Source: an uncultured Selenomonas sp. (GTDB lineage Bacteria; Bacillota; Negativicutes; Selenomonadales; Selenomonadaceae). Taken from it: a stretch of 6,822 nucleotides of DNA. Of this stretch, positions 1 to 5,771 are shown one piece after another. The translations under genes and the position numbers were made by a program. Under the pieces are notes generated by a model that saw only the letters and a list, made by a program, of their open reading frames with translations, was not told the DNA's origin and did no database searches. The number at the start of each line of letters is the position of its first letter. Positions within the stretch are counted from its first letter, which is position 1. The stretch is from assembly GCA_905373085.1 (NCBI GenBank), contig CAJPRR010000122.1, forward strand, positions 1 through 6,822. Direction: 5' to 3'.

Positions 1-319
1 TCGCGCCCGACTGCGCGACGATCGCCGCCGACTTGAAGAGTCCCTGCAGGTCGAGCGCCGCATCGTACTTTCTCGCGCGAAGCGCATGGCGGAAAGGGCG
101 AAACTCTTCGAGAAAGCCGCGCACGGTGCGAAATCGCTTCTTTTCAAAGAGGATGATGTCGTCGATGAAGGGATTGCCCGCCAGGATGTCATACGCTGTC
201 GGCTCGACGACCCACGTCAGATGCGACTCCGGGAACGTCTCCTTGACAGCATAGGAGACGGGAAGCGCATGGATGATGTCGCCGATGGCGCTGAGTTTGA
301 CGACGAGGATGTTCTTCAT
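1..319 (-). CDS. waaC: Glycosyltransferase family 9, lipopolysaccharide heptosyltransferase I-like (N-terminal part)
   Basis: The first 106 codons of a minus-strand gene that runs off the left edge. The protein begins MKNILVVKLSAIGDIIHALP, the typical GT9 heptosyltransferase N-terminus. The GD pair at residues 13-14 includes the Asp equivalent to the catalytic one in E. coli WaaC. Further matches are WVVEP at 36-40 and LDLQGLFKSA at 89-98, close to the IDAQGLVKSA stretch of WaaC. Family members transfer L-glycero-D-manno-heptose from its ADP-sugar to the Kdo-lipid A core at the cytoplasmic face of the inner membrane. The ATG at 317-319 is preceded by GGGGGG seven nt upstream. The gene follows hldC by 33 nt and is the last visible gene of the envelope operon. 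Heptosyltransferase I is favoured over II from the N-terminal motifs, but the C-terminal half is missing, so the exact acceptor is uncertain. Confidence 0.85.
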   Translation of the reverse strand, partial: MKNILVVKLSAIGDIIHALPVSYAVKETFPESHLTWVVEPTAYDILAGNPFIDDIILFEKKRFRTVRGFLEEFRPFRHALRARKYDAALDLQGLFKSAAIVAQSGA

Positions 320-352
320 GCAGCTTCCCCCCTTTCTCCTGCAAGCCTGTTT

Positions 353-817
353 CTATCTCTGATAAATCTTCTCGATGATCTTCGTCGTCGAACGCCCAGG
401 CACAAGGTCGATGAAATGCACCTCGCCGCCGTATTTTTCAACAATCTTCGCCTCAGGCAAAATCTCGCGCGTGTAGTCGCCGCCCTTGGCGTAGACGGCG
501 GGACGCACCTTCTCGATCAGAGCTTCCGCCGTCGGCTCGTCGAAGAGCGCGACGTAGTCGACAGAAGCGAGTGCACCTACGACTGCCGCCCTGTCAAGCT
601 CCGTGTTGACAGGGCGCATCTCGCCCTTCAAGCGACGCACGGAAGCGTCGGTATTGAGTCCGAGCACGAGGCAGTCGCCCAAGGCACGCGCCGCTTCCAA
701 ATAACGCACATGACCTGCGTGCAGGATGTCGAAGCAGCCGTTCGTGAAGACGACGCGCTGCCCCGCTTCGCGCAAAGTCGCGCAGAAGTCCTCGATCCTT
801 TCCTTCGGTATCAGCAT
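353..817 (-). CDS. hldC: D-glycero-beta-D-manno-heptose 1-phosphate adenylyltransferase (stand-alone HldE C-terminal domain)
   Basis: A 154-residue cytidylyltransferase-fold enzyme that converts D-glycero-beta-D-manno-heptose 1-phosphate and ATP to ADP-heptose, the activated sugar for LPS inner-core synthesis. It shows TNGCFDILHAGHVRYL (about 25-40) with the nucleotide-binding HxGH at 33-36, NTDASVRRLKGEMRPVN (55-71), KGGDY (111-115) and the late GRSTTKII (141-148). All match the C-terminal half of E. coli HldE. The length is that of one domain, so this is the split form, not a truncated bifunctional HldE. The ATG at 815-817 has GGGGGGA five nt upstream. The gene lies 18 nt after hldA, consistent with joint expression. 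The next step in the pathway, the epimerase HldD, is not in the window. Confidence 0.95.
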   Translation of the reverse strand: MLIPKERIEDFCATLREAGQRVVFTNGCFDILHAGHVRYLEAARALGDCLVLGLNTDASVRRLKGEMRPVNTELDRAAVVGALASVDYVALFDEPTAEALIEKVRPAVYAKGGDYTREILPEAKIVEKYGGEVHFIDLVPGRSTTKIIEKIYQR

Positions 818-835
818 GTGAATCCCCCCAAGATT

Positions 836-1843
836 TCAGACGGAAAACTCCCGTACCTTCCTCGTAAGTTCCGCTGCACTGACTGTCGCCGTGCCGAACT
901 TCCGCACGGCGATGCCTGAGGCGATGTTCGACAGCTGTGCCGCCGCGAACGGCGAGGCGCCACCCGCAAGCGCGAGAATGAATGCCGCGACGCACGTATC
1001 GCCCGCGCCCGAGACGTCGTAAACTTCGCTCTTGTCCGACACGGGAATCTCATGCCTTGCGCCGTCAGCAAGAAAGAGCATCATGCCCTTTTCGCCGCGC
1101 GTGATGAGCGCCCCCTTCGCGCCGAGTTCGGCGATAAGCTCGCGTGCCGCCTCTTCGAGCGCCTCCTCCGTCTCGAGGTGACGCTCAAAGGCGGCGGCAA
1201 GCTCCGCGTCGTTCTGCTTCACATAGTCGACGCCCGAAAAGGAGCGCACGCCGTAGCGCGAATCGACGATCGTCGGGATGCCGCGCTCACGGCAGGCGGC
1301 GAGAAGCCGCTCGCGAATCCCCTGCGTGATCGTACCCGAGCCGTAGTCGCTCAGGACAACGGCATCGACGTGCGCCAACGCCTGCAGGAGACGCTCTTCC
1401 AACGCTTCTGCAAGCGCAGGGGAAAGCGGCTCGCGGCTCTCCTTGTCGATGCGCACGATCTGCTGGCTGACCGTCGCCCTGCCGCCCGCGATGACGCGCG
1501 TCTTGGAAATCGTCGGTCGTTCAGAAGTCGCCAGAAGTCCCGCCGTATCGACGCCCGCCTGAGAGAGCACCGAGGCAATCCCCGCACCTCCCGCATCCTC
1601 GCCCAGCACGCCGAAAGCGCACACCGCGCCGCCCAAGGTCGCGGCATTGTGCGCGACGTTCGCCGCGCCGCCCGCGACGACGCGCTCGCCCATCTCCTCC
1701 AAGACGAGCACGGGCGCCTCCCTCGATATGCGCGAGATGCGCCCGTCGAGGTAGATGTCGGCGACCATGTCGCCGAGGACAAGCGCGCGAGTGCCCTTCA
1801 GGCATTCTGCCGCCGCTGCCGGATCATTTGCCGCTGTCGTCAT
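836..1843 (-). CDS. hldA: D-glycero-beta-D-manno-heptose-7-phosphate kinase (stand-alone HldE N-terminal domain)
   Basis: A 335-residue PfkB/ribokinase-fold kinase that phosphorylates D-glycero-D-manno-heptose 7-phosphate at C1 to give the 1,7-bisphosphate. Key matches are GDMVADIYLDGRISRISREA (24-43), the first PfkB signature GGAANVAHN (58-66), and the second signature DVSGAGDT ending at about 283, with the catalytic Asp at about 282. The residues after RISREAP follow the HldE kinase domain rather than sugar kinases such as RbsK. The reading frame is open upstream to 1957, inside the LptD-like gene. The ATG at 1841-1843 is chosen because AGGAG (1851-1855 on the minus strand) lies seven nt before it, and the family N-terminus begins just after it. 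An ATG at 1856-1858 lacks a comparable site. It follows the LptD-like gene by 20 nt and precedes hldC by 18 nt. Confidence 0.95.
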   Translation of the reverse strand: MTTAANDPAAAAECLKGTRALVLGDMVADIYLDGRISRISREAPVLVLEEMGERVVAGGAANVAHNAATLGGAVCAFGVLGEDAGGAGIASVLSQAGVDTAGLLATSERPTISKTRVIAGGRATVSQQIVRIDKESREPLSPALAEALEERLLQALAHVDAVVLSDYGSGTITQGIRERLLAACRERGIPTIVDSRYGVRSFSGVDYVKQNDAELAAAFERHLETEEALEEAARELIAELGAKGALITRGEKGMMLFLADGARHEIPVSDKSEVYDVSGAGDTCVAAFILALAGGASPFAAAQLSNIASGIAVRKFGTATVSAAELTRKVREFSV

Positions 1844-1855
1844 TTCCACACTCCT
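1844..1855 (-). promoter_or_regulatory. Ribosome binding site deciding the hldA start
   Basis: On the minus strand AGGAG lies at 1855-1851, seven nt before the ATG at 1843. It selects this ATG over the ATG at 1858 and over the open frame that continues into the upstream gene. Confidence 0.7.
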
Positions 1856-1863
1856 CATCGCGT

Positions 1864-3417
1864 TCACCACGGCGTGAAGTTCAGACGGACGCTCCAACTG
1901 TTGCGCTTCGCACGGTAGCGCGTGACGAGCTGCACGCAGTGCATGTCGTGATACCAATAGTAGTCGACGTCGCCCAAGGTGCGGCGGTCAATATCGTATG
2001 CCGTGCCGCAGACGAAGCGGTCGCGCTCCGTCAACTGATAGCTGAGTCCCGTATAGAGCGCTCGGCTGTAGTCCGCAACATTGTAATCAAAGAGCGCGTT
2101 TCCTGTATAAAGCTGTGCGTAGCTGTACCTGCCGTAAGTCGTCAGACGATCATTGAACTTCTTCACGAGTGTCGCCGACCAGCTGAAGCCGGAGACTTTC
2201 GAATGGTTGTACGATTCCTTCGTCACGGAATAGTCCGCCGCCAGAGAAAGCGACGCGCTGCCGCCCAAAGGAATCGGATCGTGGTAGATGCTGACCTTCC
2301 CGTATGTGTGCGTGCTCTTGACGCCGTCATTGTACCAATGACCGTGATCCGCCTCGACGCTCCAGCCGATCGGCGCATCCTTGAGGTGATACCCGAAATC
2401 ATAGTGCAGGCTCGGTGCACGCCGAATCCAACGATCGTCTCTGTCCTGCCAGTAGCCGTACTGCAGACTCAGCGTACCGTAAGATCCCGTATGACGAAGC
2501 TCCGCCCTGCCATGCACGCCGTCCCGCGTAGACGCCAGGAGCGTCGGGATAAAGTCCAGCCGTTCCGCCACAGGAAACGTGAAATCCTGCTCGATGATAA
2601 GCCCGTCCGACTTCGTGTACCTCACCGAAGGGAAAGGCGGCTTCTCCTCGTGCCCGGGGCGAATATCCGCCGTATACTTGTCGCGATGACCTACGCGCGT
2701 CTTCTTGAGCCAAAAGTCGCTGTTGTAGAAGACGATCTTGTCATTCGGATACAGTTCGATGCGCTCGGCGCTCACGCTGTAGTCGGGCGTCTTCGCATGA
2801 CACTTCGTCGCACGTCCCTCGTGGATGACGACCTTGTCGGGATAGACCTCGATGCGCTTCCCCGAGATATACTGACGATTGACCTTTCCCGAAGCGTTTT
2901 CCACCTTGCCGATACCCGTGCCATAGTTGTAAGAGAGCTTCCAACCACGGACGTCCACTTGCGCCATGTCCGGCGTCACCTGCACGATGTGCGCCTCGTT
3001 CTCGACGGCGACGTCCTGCGTAAGAGCGTTGCCCTTGATCTCGTCGGAAAGCACGCGGCGGTTGTCGATCTCCGTGATCTTGACGCTGCCTCGCGCGAAG
3101 AACTCGCCCGTCACCTGGTCATAAAACAGCTCGTCGCCCTCAAAAGCCGTCGGCAGAGGCTTCAGGTGATCTTCCATGGGCTGACGCAGATGCGCCTGCA
3201 TTGCCGCCGTATCTTTGACGAGCTGCTCCTGCGCTTCTGTCAGACGGTTTTCCCTCGCCGCACGCCGCTCGTTCTCGATGTAGTCGAGAATGTCCGCCGC
3301 CGTATCAGTCGACGCGCTGTACGATGCAGACGCCGCGGCAGGCAGACAGGAGGCCGCGAGGAATGCGGCACAGGCGACGCCCCCGGAGAGAGGAACGCGC
3401 CGTTGCATAATCTTCAT
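1864..3417 (-). CDS. lptD: LptD/OstA-like LPS-assembly outer-membrane protein, short form
   Basis: A 517-residue exported protein. Residues 1-31 form a signal peptide (MKIMQRRV, hydrophobic core, cleavage near AAASA). Residues about 94-165 resemble the OstA/LptA-type periplasmic domain (GDELFYDQVTGEFFARG). Residues about 203-240 follow the LptD pattern at the end of that domain: a Cys, then PDYSVSAERIELYPNDK. From about 265 to the end, aromatic-rich alternating strands suggest an outer-membrane barrel, ending in NFTPW with a terminal aromatic residue as in BAM-targeted proteins. LptD receives LPS from the periplasmic Lpt bridge and inserts it in the outer leaflet. Gammaproteobacterial LptD is near 780 residues, so this barrel is much shorter. 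Start: ATG 3415-3417 with AGGTGA 11 nt upstream is preferred. A GTG at 3430-3432 overlapping the upstream TGA is the alternative and would add five residues. A divergent paralogue of the main LptD is possible. Confidence 0.8.
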   Translation of the reverse strand: MKIMQRRVPLSGGVACAAFLAASCLPAAASASYSASTDTAADILDYIENERRAARENRLTEAQEQLVKDTAAMQAHLRQPMEDHLKPLPTAFEGDELFYDQVTGEFFARGSVKITEIDNRRVLSDEIKGNALTQDVAVENEAHIVQVTPDMAQVDVRGWKLSYNYGTGIGKVENASGKVNRQYISGKRIEVYPDKVVIHEGRATKCHAKTPDYSVSAERIELYPNDKIVFYNSDFWLKKTRVGHRDKYTADIRPGHEEKPPFPSVRYTKSDGLIIEQDFTFPVAERLDFIPTLLASTRDGVHGRAELRHTGSYGTLSLQYGYWQDRDDRWIRRAPSLHYDFGYHLKDAPIGWSVEADHGHWYNDGVKSTHTYGKVSIYHDPIPLGGSASLSLAADYSVTKESYNHSKVSGFSWSATLVKKFNDRLTTYGRYSYAQLYTGNALFDYNVADYSRALYTGLSYQLTERDRFVCGTAYDIDRRTLGDVDYYWYHDMHCVQLVTRYRAKRNSWSVRLNFTPW

Positions 3418-3428
3418 GAAACCGTATC

Positions 3429-4349
3429 TCACCTTTCCGTCGTAGGCACGGCATAGAGAACAGCATCATCCTTCGTCTGGATAAAGAGTTCCGTTCCTTC
3501 CGGCAGCTCGATGTTCTTGCCCTTGACGAACGCGCCGCCGATGATGCCGATCGGCCCTAAGAGCAGCATGCCCGCAACACTCGCGCCCGCAGCCATGGCG
3601 TAGCTCTTCATCTCCTGCTTCGATTCCTCGCCGACGAACGTCTTTACCTCAGTGCCGTCCATCGCCTTCGTCGTATGGAAGTCTACGTCGATCTGCGCAT
3701 CGCGGCCGAAGTTGCGCGCCTGCGTGACCTTCTTTACCGTGCCCACGCCCGGCTGCCCTTTGGCGAATACGAGCATGCCGCCCTGCACGACATCCTCTGC
3801 GACCTTGTAGCGGACGGTATCGCCCGCCTTGAGATTCTTCGCGTTGACCTCTTGCGTCAAGGCGATCTTGATCACAGTGTTCTTCGGCACGGTCGCCTGC
3901 TCAAGCGGCACGCTGTAGCCGCCGAAAGCCGCCGTTCCGAGATCTTGGATGCGCTTCTTGTAAGTGCCTGCGCTCGTCTTTCCCGCGACCGCCATCTCCA
4001 TCTCCGTCACGCGCTTGTCGAGCGCCTTGGGGCTGACCTCATGCATGAGCCCCCATTCGACGGCGTTAAGCTGCGTCAAAAGCCCCGGGCCTGTCGTGTT
4101 GTCATAGATGTCATCGTAAACGATGTTGACGCGATCGAGCATGGAGCCTTTGTTGTGCCTGCCGAGATAATCCTTTTCCAGGTGATTGATGCGGTCGAGG
4201 AACGCGCCCGTCTGCTCCGCGCCCCACGTCTCCTCCTCAACAGCGGCAAGTTTTCCCTGCACCGTCTCCTCTGCGGCGCTCGCCATGCCGACCTGCGTCA
4301 CAAGAAGCGCGGCGCAAAGAGCCGTGCTCATGATTTTTTTCAAGAACAT
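3429..4349 (-). CDS. Exported protein of unknown function with N-terminal short repeats and a conserved C-terminal domain
   Basis: A 306-residue protein I cannot name. Residues 1-25 are a clear signal peptide (MFLKKIMSTALCAALLVTQV, cleavage near ASA). Residues 45-143 hold about five degenerate repeats of some 16-22 residues, of the form G-x-hydrophobic-L-x-R-hydrophobic-x-x-hydrophobic-E (FLDRINHLEK, MLDRVNIVYD, LDKRVTEMEM, YKKRIQDLGT). Residues about 153-300 resemble a recurrent, uncharacterised bacterial domain: VPKNTVIKIALTQEVNAKNL, KAGDTVRYKVAEDVV, VFAKGQPGVGTV, a Gly-rich hydrophobic stretch at 250-275, and ELPEGTELFI. Start: ATG 4347-4349 has AAAGGAGGA six nt upstream; an upstream in-frame ATG (4385) lacks a site. 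It is the first gene of the envelope operon and its stop overlaps a possible GTG start of the LptD-like gene. A role in outer-membrane or LPS handling is inferred from position only. Confidence 0.85.
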   Translation of the reverse strand: MFLKKIMSTALCAALLVTQVGMASAAEETVQGKLAAVEEETWGAEQTGAFLDRINHLEKDYLGRHNKGSMLDRVNIVYDDIYDNTTGPGLLTQLNAVEWGLMHEVSPKALDKRVTEMEMAVAGKTSAGTYKKRIQDLGTAAFGGYSVPLEQATVPKNTVIKIALTQEVNAKNLKAGDTVRYKVAEDVVQGGMLVFAKGQPGVGTVKKVTQARNFGRDAQIDVDFHTTKAMDGTEVKTFVGEESKQEMKSYAMAAGASVAGMLLLGPIGIIGGAFVKGKNIELPEGTELFIQTKDDAVLYAVPTTER

Positions 4350-4364
4350 GGAAGTTCCTCCTTT
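4350..4364 (-). promoter_or_regulatory. Ribosome binding site of the first envelope-operon gene
   Basis: The minus strand reads AAAGGAGGA at 4364-4356, six nt before the ATG at 4349. It is a near-perfect anti-16S match and places the start immediately before the signal peptide. Confidence 0.8.
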
Positions 4365-4503
4365 ATGACAAACATGGATTTCCATACGAAATAGAATTTC
4401 TCTTATGCCTTATTCTGCAAACAGCGGGGAAATCCTCCCTTAAAAGTCCACTAAACTCGGATAAGCGCGTATTCCTCCGCCGAAGGACGAGCGACACATC
4501 CCC

Positions 4504-4532
4504 TTGCATTTTCCTGATCGCTATGCTATCGT
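4504..4532 (+). promoter_or_regulatory. Candidate promoter for the transporter-panC-panD operon
   Basis: TTGCAT at 4504-4509 is followed after 17 nt by TATCGT at 4527-4532, with TG at 4524-4525 forming an extended -10 (TGC-TATCGT). The -35 matches only three of six consensus bases and the -10 four of six, so this is tentative. If used, the transcript would start near 4539 and carry an untranslated leader of about 260 nt containing the terminator described below. No better match was found on the plus strand of the intergenic region. Confidence 0.3.
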
Positions 4533-4662
4533 AGGGGAGCGAAGATGATATCCTCAAAGAATCGCACTTCGCTGCACTTGCCGTGCAGGCGCGAGCGACG
4601 CCCGCCCTGTTTTATGTCCTTTATGTCCTGCCACAAATGAATACCGCAGCAGCAAGCATCTG

Positions 4663-4784
4663 CTTAGATCCCTCGGGACTGAGACAGCAAGGTTTCGCAC
4701 AAGATTACAGCGCACACGGTACATAGCCGTGACGGTTCTGCATGCATTTCGGCCTTTCTGTCTTTTGGCAGGAAGGCTTTTTTG
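4663..4784 (+). promoter_or_regulatory. Putative transcription-attenuation leader (antiterminator/terminator pair)
   Basis: This is the 5' leader of the plus-strand operon. Seen directly: a hairpin at 4663-4683 (CTTAG/CTGAG, one bulged A at 4668, TCC/GGA, CTCG loop); a hairpin at 4715-4731 (CACGG/CCGTG, 7-nt loop); and a segment GAGACAGCAAGGTT (4681-4694) that can pair with GGCCTTTCTGTCTT (4751-4764). That pairing has ten Watson-Crick pairs, three G-U pairs and one mismatch, and it takes up the 5' arm of the intrinsic terminator. The two structures are mutually exclusive, as in riboswitch or other attenuation leaders. The 4663-4683 hairpin overlaps the antiterminator arm by three nt and could act as a switch element. 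The ligand or sensor is not recognised: I see no T-box core and no TPP, FMN, SAM-I or cobalamin signatures. Confidence 0.55.
4752..4783 (+). terminator. Intrinsic (Rho-independent) terminator in the leader, just before the first plus-strand gene
   Basis: GCCTTTCTGTC (4752-4762) pairs with GGCAGGAAGGC (4767-4777) in an 11-bp stem with two G-U pairs and a TTTT loop, followed by six T (4778-4783). The last T is four nt before the Shine-Dalgarno GGGAGGA. No plus-strand gene lies upstream in the window for it to end, so an attenuator role is the natural reading. Confidence 0.85.
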
Positions 4785-4786
4785 AT

Positions 4787-4799
4787 GGGAGGAATCCAT
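4787..4799 (+). promoter_or_regulatory. Ribosome binding site deciding a TTG start for the transporter
   Basis: GGGAGGA at 4787-4793 sits seven nt (from GGAGG) before a TTG at 4800-4802. The in-frame ATG at 4785-4787 has only the terminator T-run before it and no ribosome binding site, so the TTG start is preferred. Confidence 0.65.
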
Positions 4800-5750
4800 T
4801 TGCAAAACATCGGCCGCTTCATCGTCAAGAACATGGTCTGGCTCGTCGTCCTCGTCGGCGCGGCGGGCGCGGTCTTTCCTGCGTCGCTCTCTTGGATTGC
4901 GCCGCAGGTGCCGCTTCTGCTGGGGATCGTCATGTTCGGCATGGGCATGACGATCGAGTTCAAAGACTTTCGCCATCTGGTGCGCCACCCGTGGGAGGCA
5001 GGCGTCGGCGTGCTCGCGCAGTTTACCGTCATGCCGCTCGTCGCCTATCTCCTTGCCCAAGCGTTTTCCCTGCCGCCCGATCTTGCCGTCGGCGTAATTC
5101 TCGTCGGCGCCTGCCCCGGAGGCACGGCGTCAAACGTCATCACCTACCTTGCCAAAGGCGACGTAGCCCTGTCGGTCGCCATGACTATGGCGACGACGCT
5201 TCTCGCCCCCTTCGTCACACCGTTTCTGACGCTCCTCTTAGCGGGTGAAGAGATCGCTGTCAACGCTCCCGCGATGATGCTCTCCATCGCCGAAATGGCG
5301 CTCCTGCCCGTCCTCTTGGGCGCGGCGCTCAACCATTTCTTCCACCGCCGCGTCGCGTACGCGCTGACGGTTCTGCCGCTCGTCTCCGCCCTGCTCGTCG
5401 CCCTCTTGGTCGGCGTCGTCGTCTCCATGAGCGCGCCGCGCCTCGCCGAAGTCGGGGCGCTCGTCGCCCTCGCCGTCGTCCTGCACAACGGATTCGGCCT
5501 CGCACTCGGCTACGCGCTCGCCGGGCTGCTTGGACTCTCTGCAGCGAAACGACGCGCCATCGGCATCGAAGTCGGCATGCAGAACTCCGGCATGGCGGCA
5601 TCGCTCGCGCTCCTCTACTTCAATCCCGCCGCCGCGATTCCCGCGGCGCTCTTCAGCGTCTGGCACAACATTTCCGGCTCGCTTGCAGCGAACTGGTTCA
5701 CGCGCCGCGATGCAGACGAAAGCGAGATTTCCGCCGATGTTTCCCTCTGA
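4800..5750 (+). CDS. panS: BASS-family transporter, probable PanS-type ketopantoate/pantoate carrier
   Basis: A 316-residue integral membrane protein of the bile acid:sodium symporter (BASS) superfamily, with about nine or ten hydrophobic segments and no soluble domain. Family hallmarks are GMGMTIEFKDF (47-57), VGACPGGTASNVITYLAKGD (102-121) and GIEVGMQNSGMAASLA (255-270); the last two correspond to the conserved crossover regions that form the sodium and substrate site. The start is TTG 4800, set by GGAGG upstream; ATG 4785 would add five residues. The gene is followed 21 nt later by panC and then panD. In Salmonella the BASS protein PanS transports ketopantoate, so the operon context suggests import of a pantoate-side precursor. 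That substrate is inferred from linkage; the fold is secure. Transcription is probably controlled by the leader terminator. Confidence 0.85.
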   Translation: MQNIGRFIVKNMVWLVVLVGAAGAVFPASLSWIAPQVPLLLGIVMFGMGMTIEFKDFRHLVRHPWEAGVGVLAQFTVMPLVAYLLAQAFSLPPDLAVGVILVGACPGGTASNVITYLAKGDVALSVAMTMATTLLAPFVTPFLTLLLAGEEIAVNAPAMMLSIAEMALLPVLLGAALNHFFHRRVAYALTVLPLVSALLVALLVGVVVSMSAPRLAEVGALVALAVVLHNGFGLALGYALAGLLGLSAAKRRAIGIEVGMQNSGMAASLALLYFNPAAAIPAALFSVWHNISGSLAANWFTRRDADESEISADVSL

Positions 5751-5771
5751 CAAGCCACAGGAGGCAAGCCG

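Noticed and set aside
1828..3456. A 542-codon open frame on the plus strand opposite the LptD-like gene, and other long antisense frames such as 86-919, 1052-1918 and 5238-6662 (minus).
   Set aside because: They lie opposite genes with clear family motifs, have compositions rich in Arg/Asp/Val typical of antisense frames in GC-rich DNA, and show no recognisable domain or good ribosome binding site.
4391..4420. A minus-strand promoter TTGCAG - 18 nt - TTCTAT for the envelope operon.
   Set aside because: Each box matches only three of six consensus bases; the AT-rich stretch is suggestive but not enough. Apart from this I see nothing firm in 4365-4500.
4363..4557. A 64-codon minus-strand frame upstream of the envelope operon.
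   Set aside because: It has no recognisable motif, overlaps the ribosome binding region of the real gene, and no convincing ribosome binding site; more likely untranslated upstream sequence.
4572..4588. Hairpin CTGCAC-TTGCC-GTGCAG in the early leader.
   Set aside because: A real inverted repeat, but with no T run and no link to the terminator switch; it may be leader structure, but nothing supports a specific role.
4644..4648. ACCGC resembling part of a T-box core.
   Set aside because: The TGG-ACCGCG core is not complete and the position is far from the terminator, not just upstream of it as in T-box leaders.
4679..4684. CTGAGA, as found in TPP riboswitches.
   Set aside because: The other TPP-riboswitch blocks (such as the ACCTGAT region) are missing downstream.
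4739..4746. Palindrome TGCATGCA.
   Set aside because: An 8-bp palindrome alone, without a flanking pattern, is likely chance.
4554..5060. Minus-strand open frames (168 and 122 codons) covering the leader and the start of the transporter.
   Set aside because: They run antisense to the BASS gene and to the structured leader, with no family resemblance.
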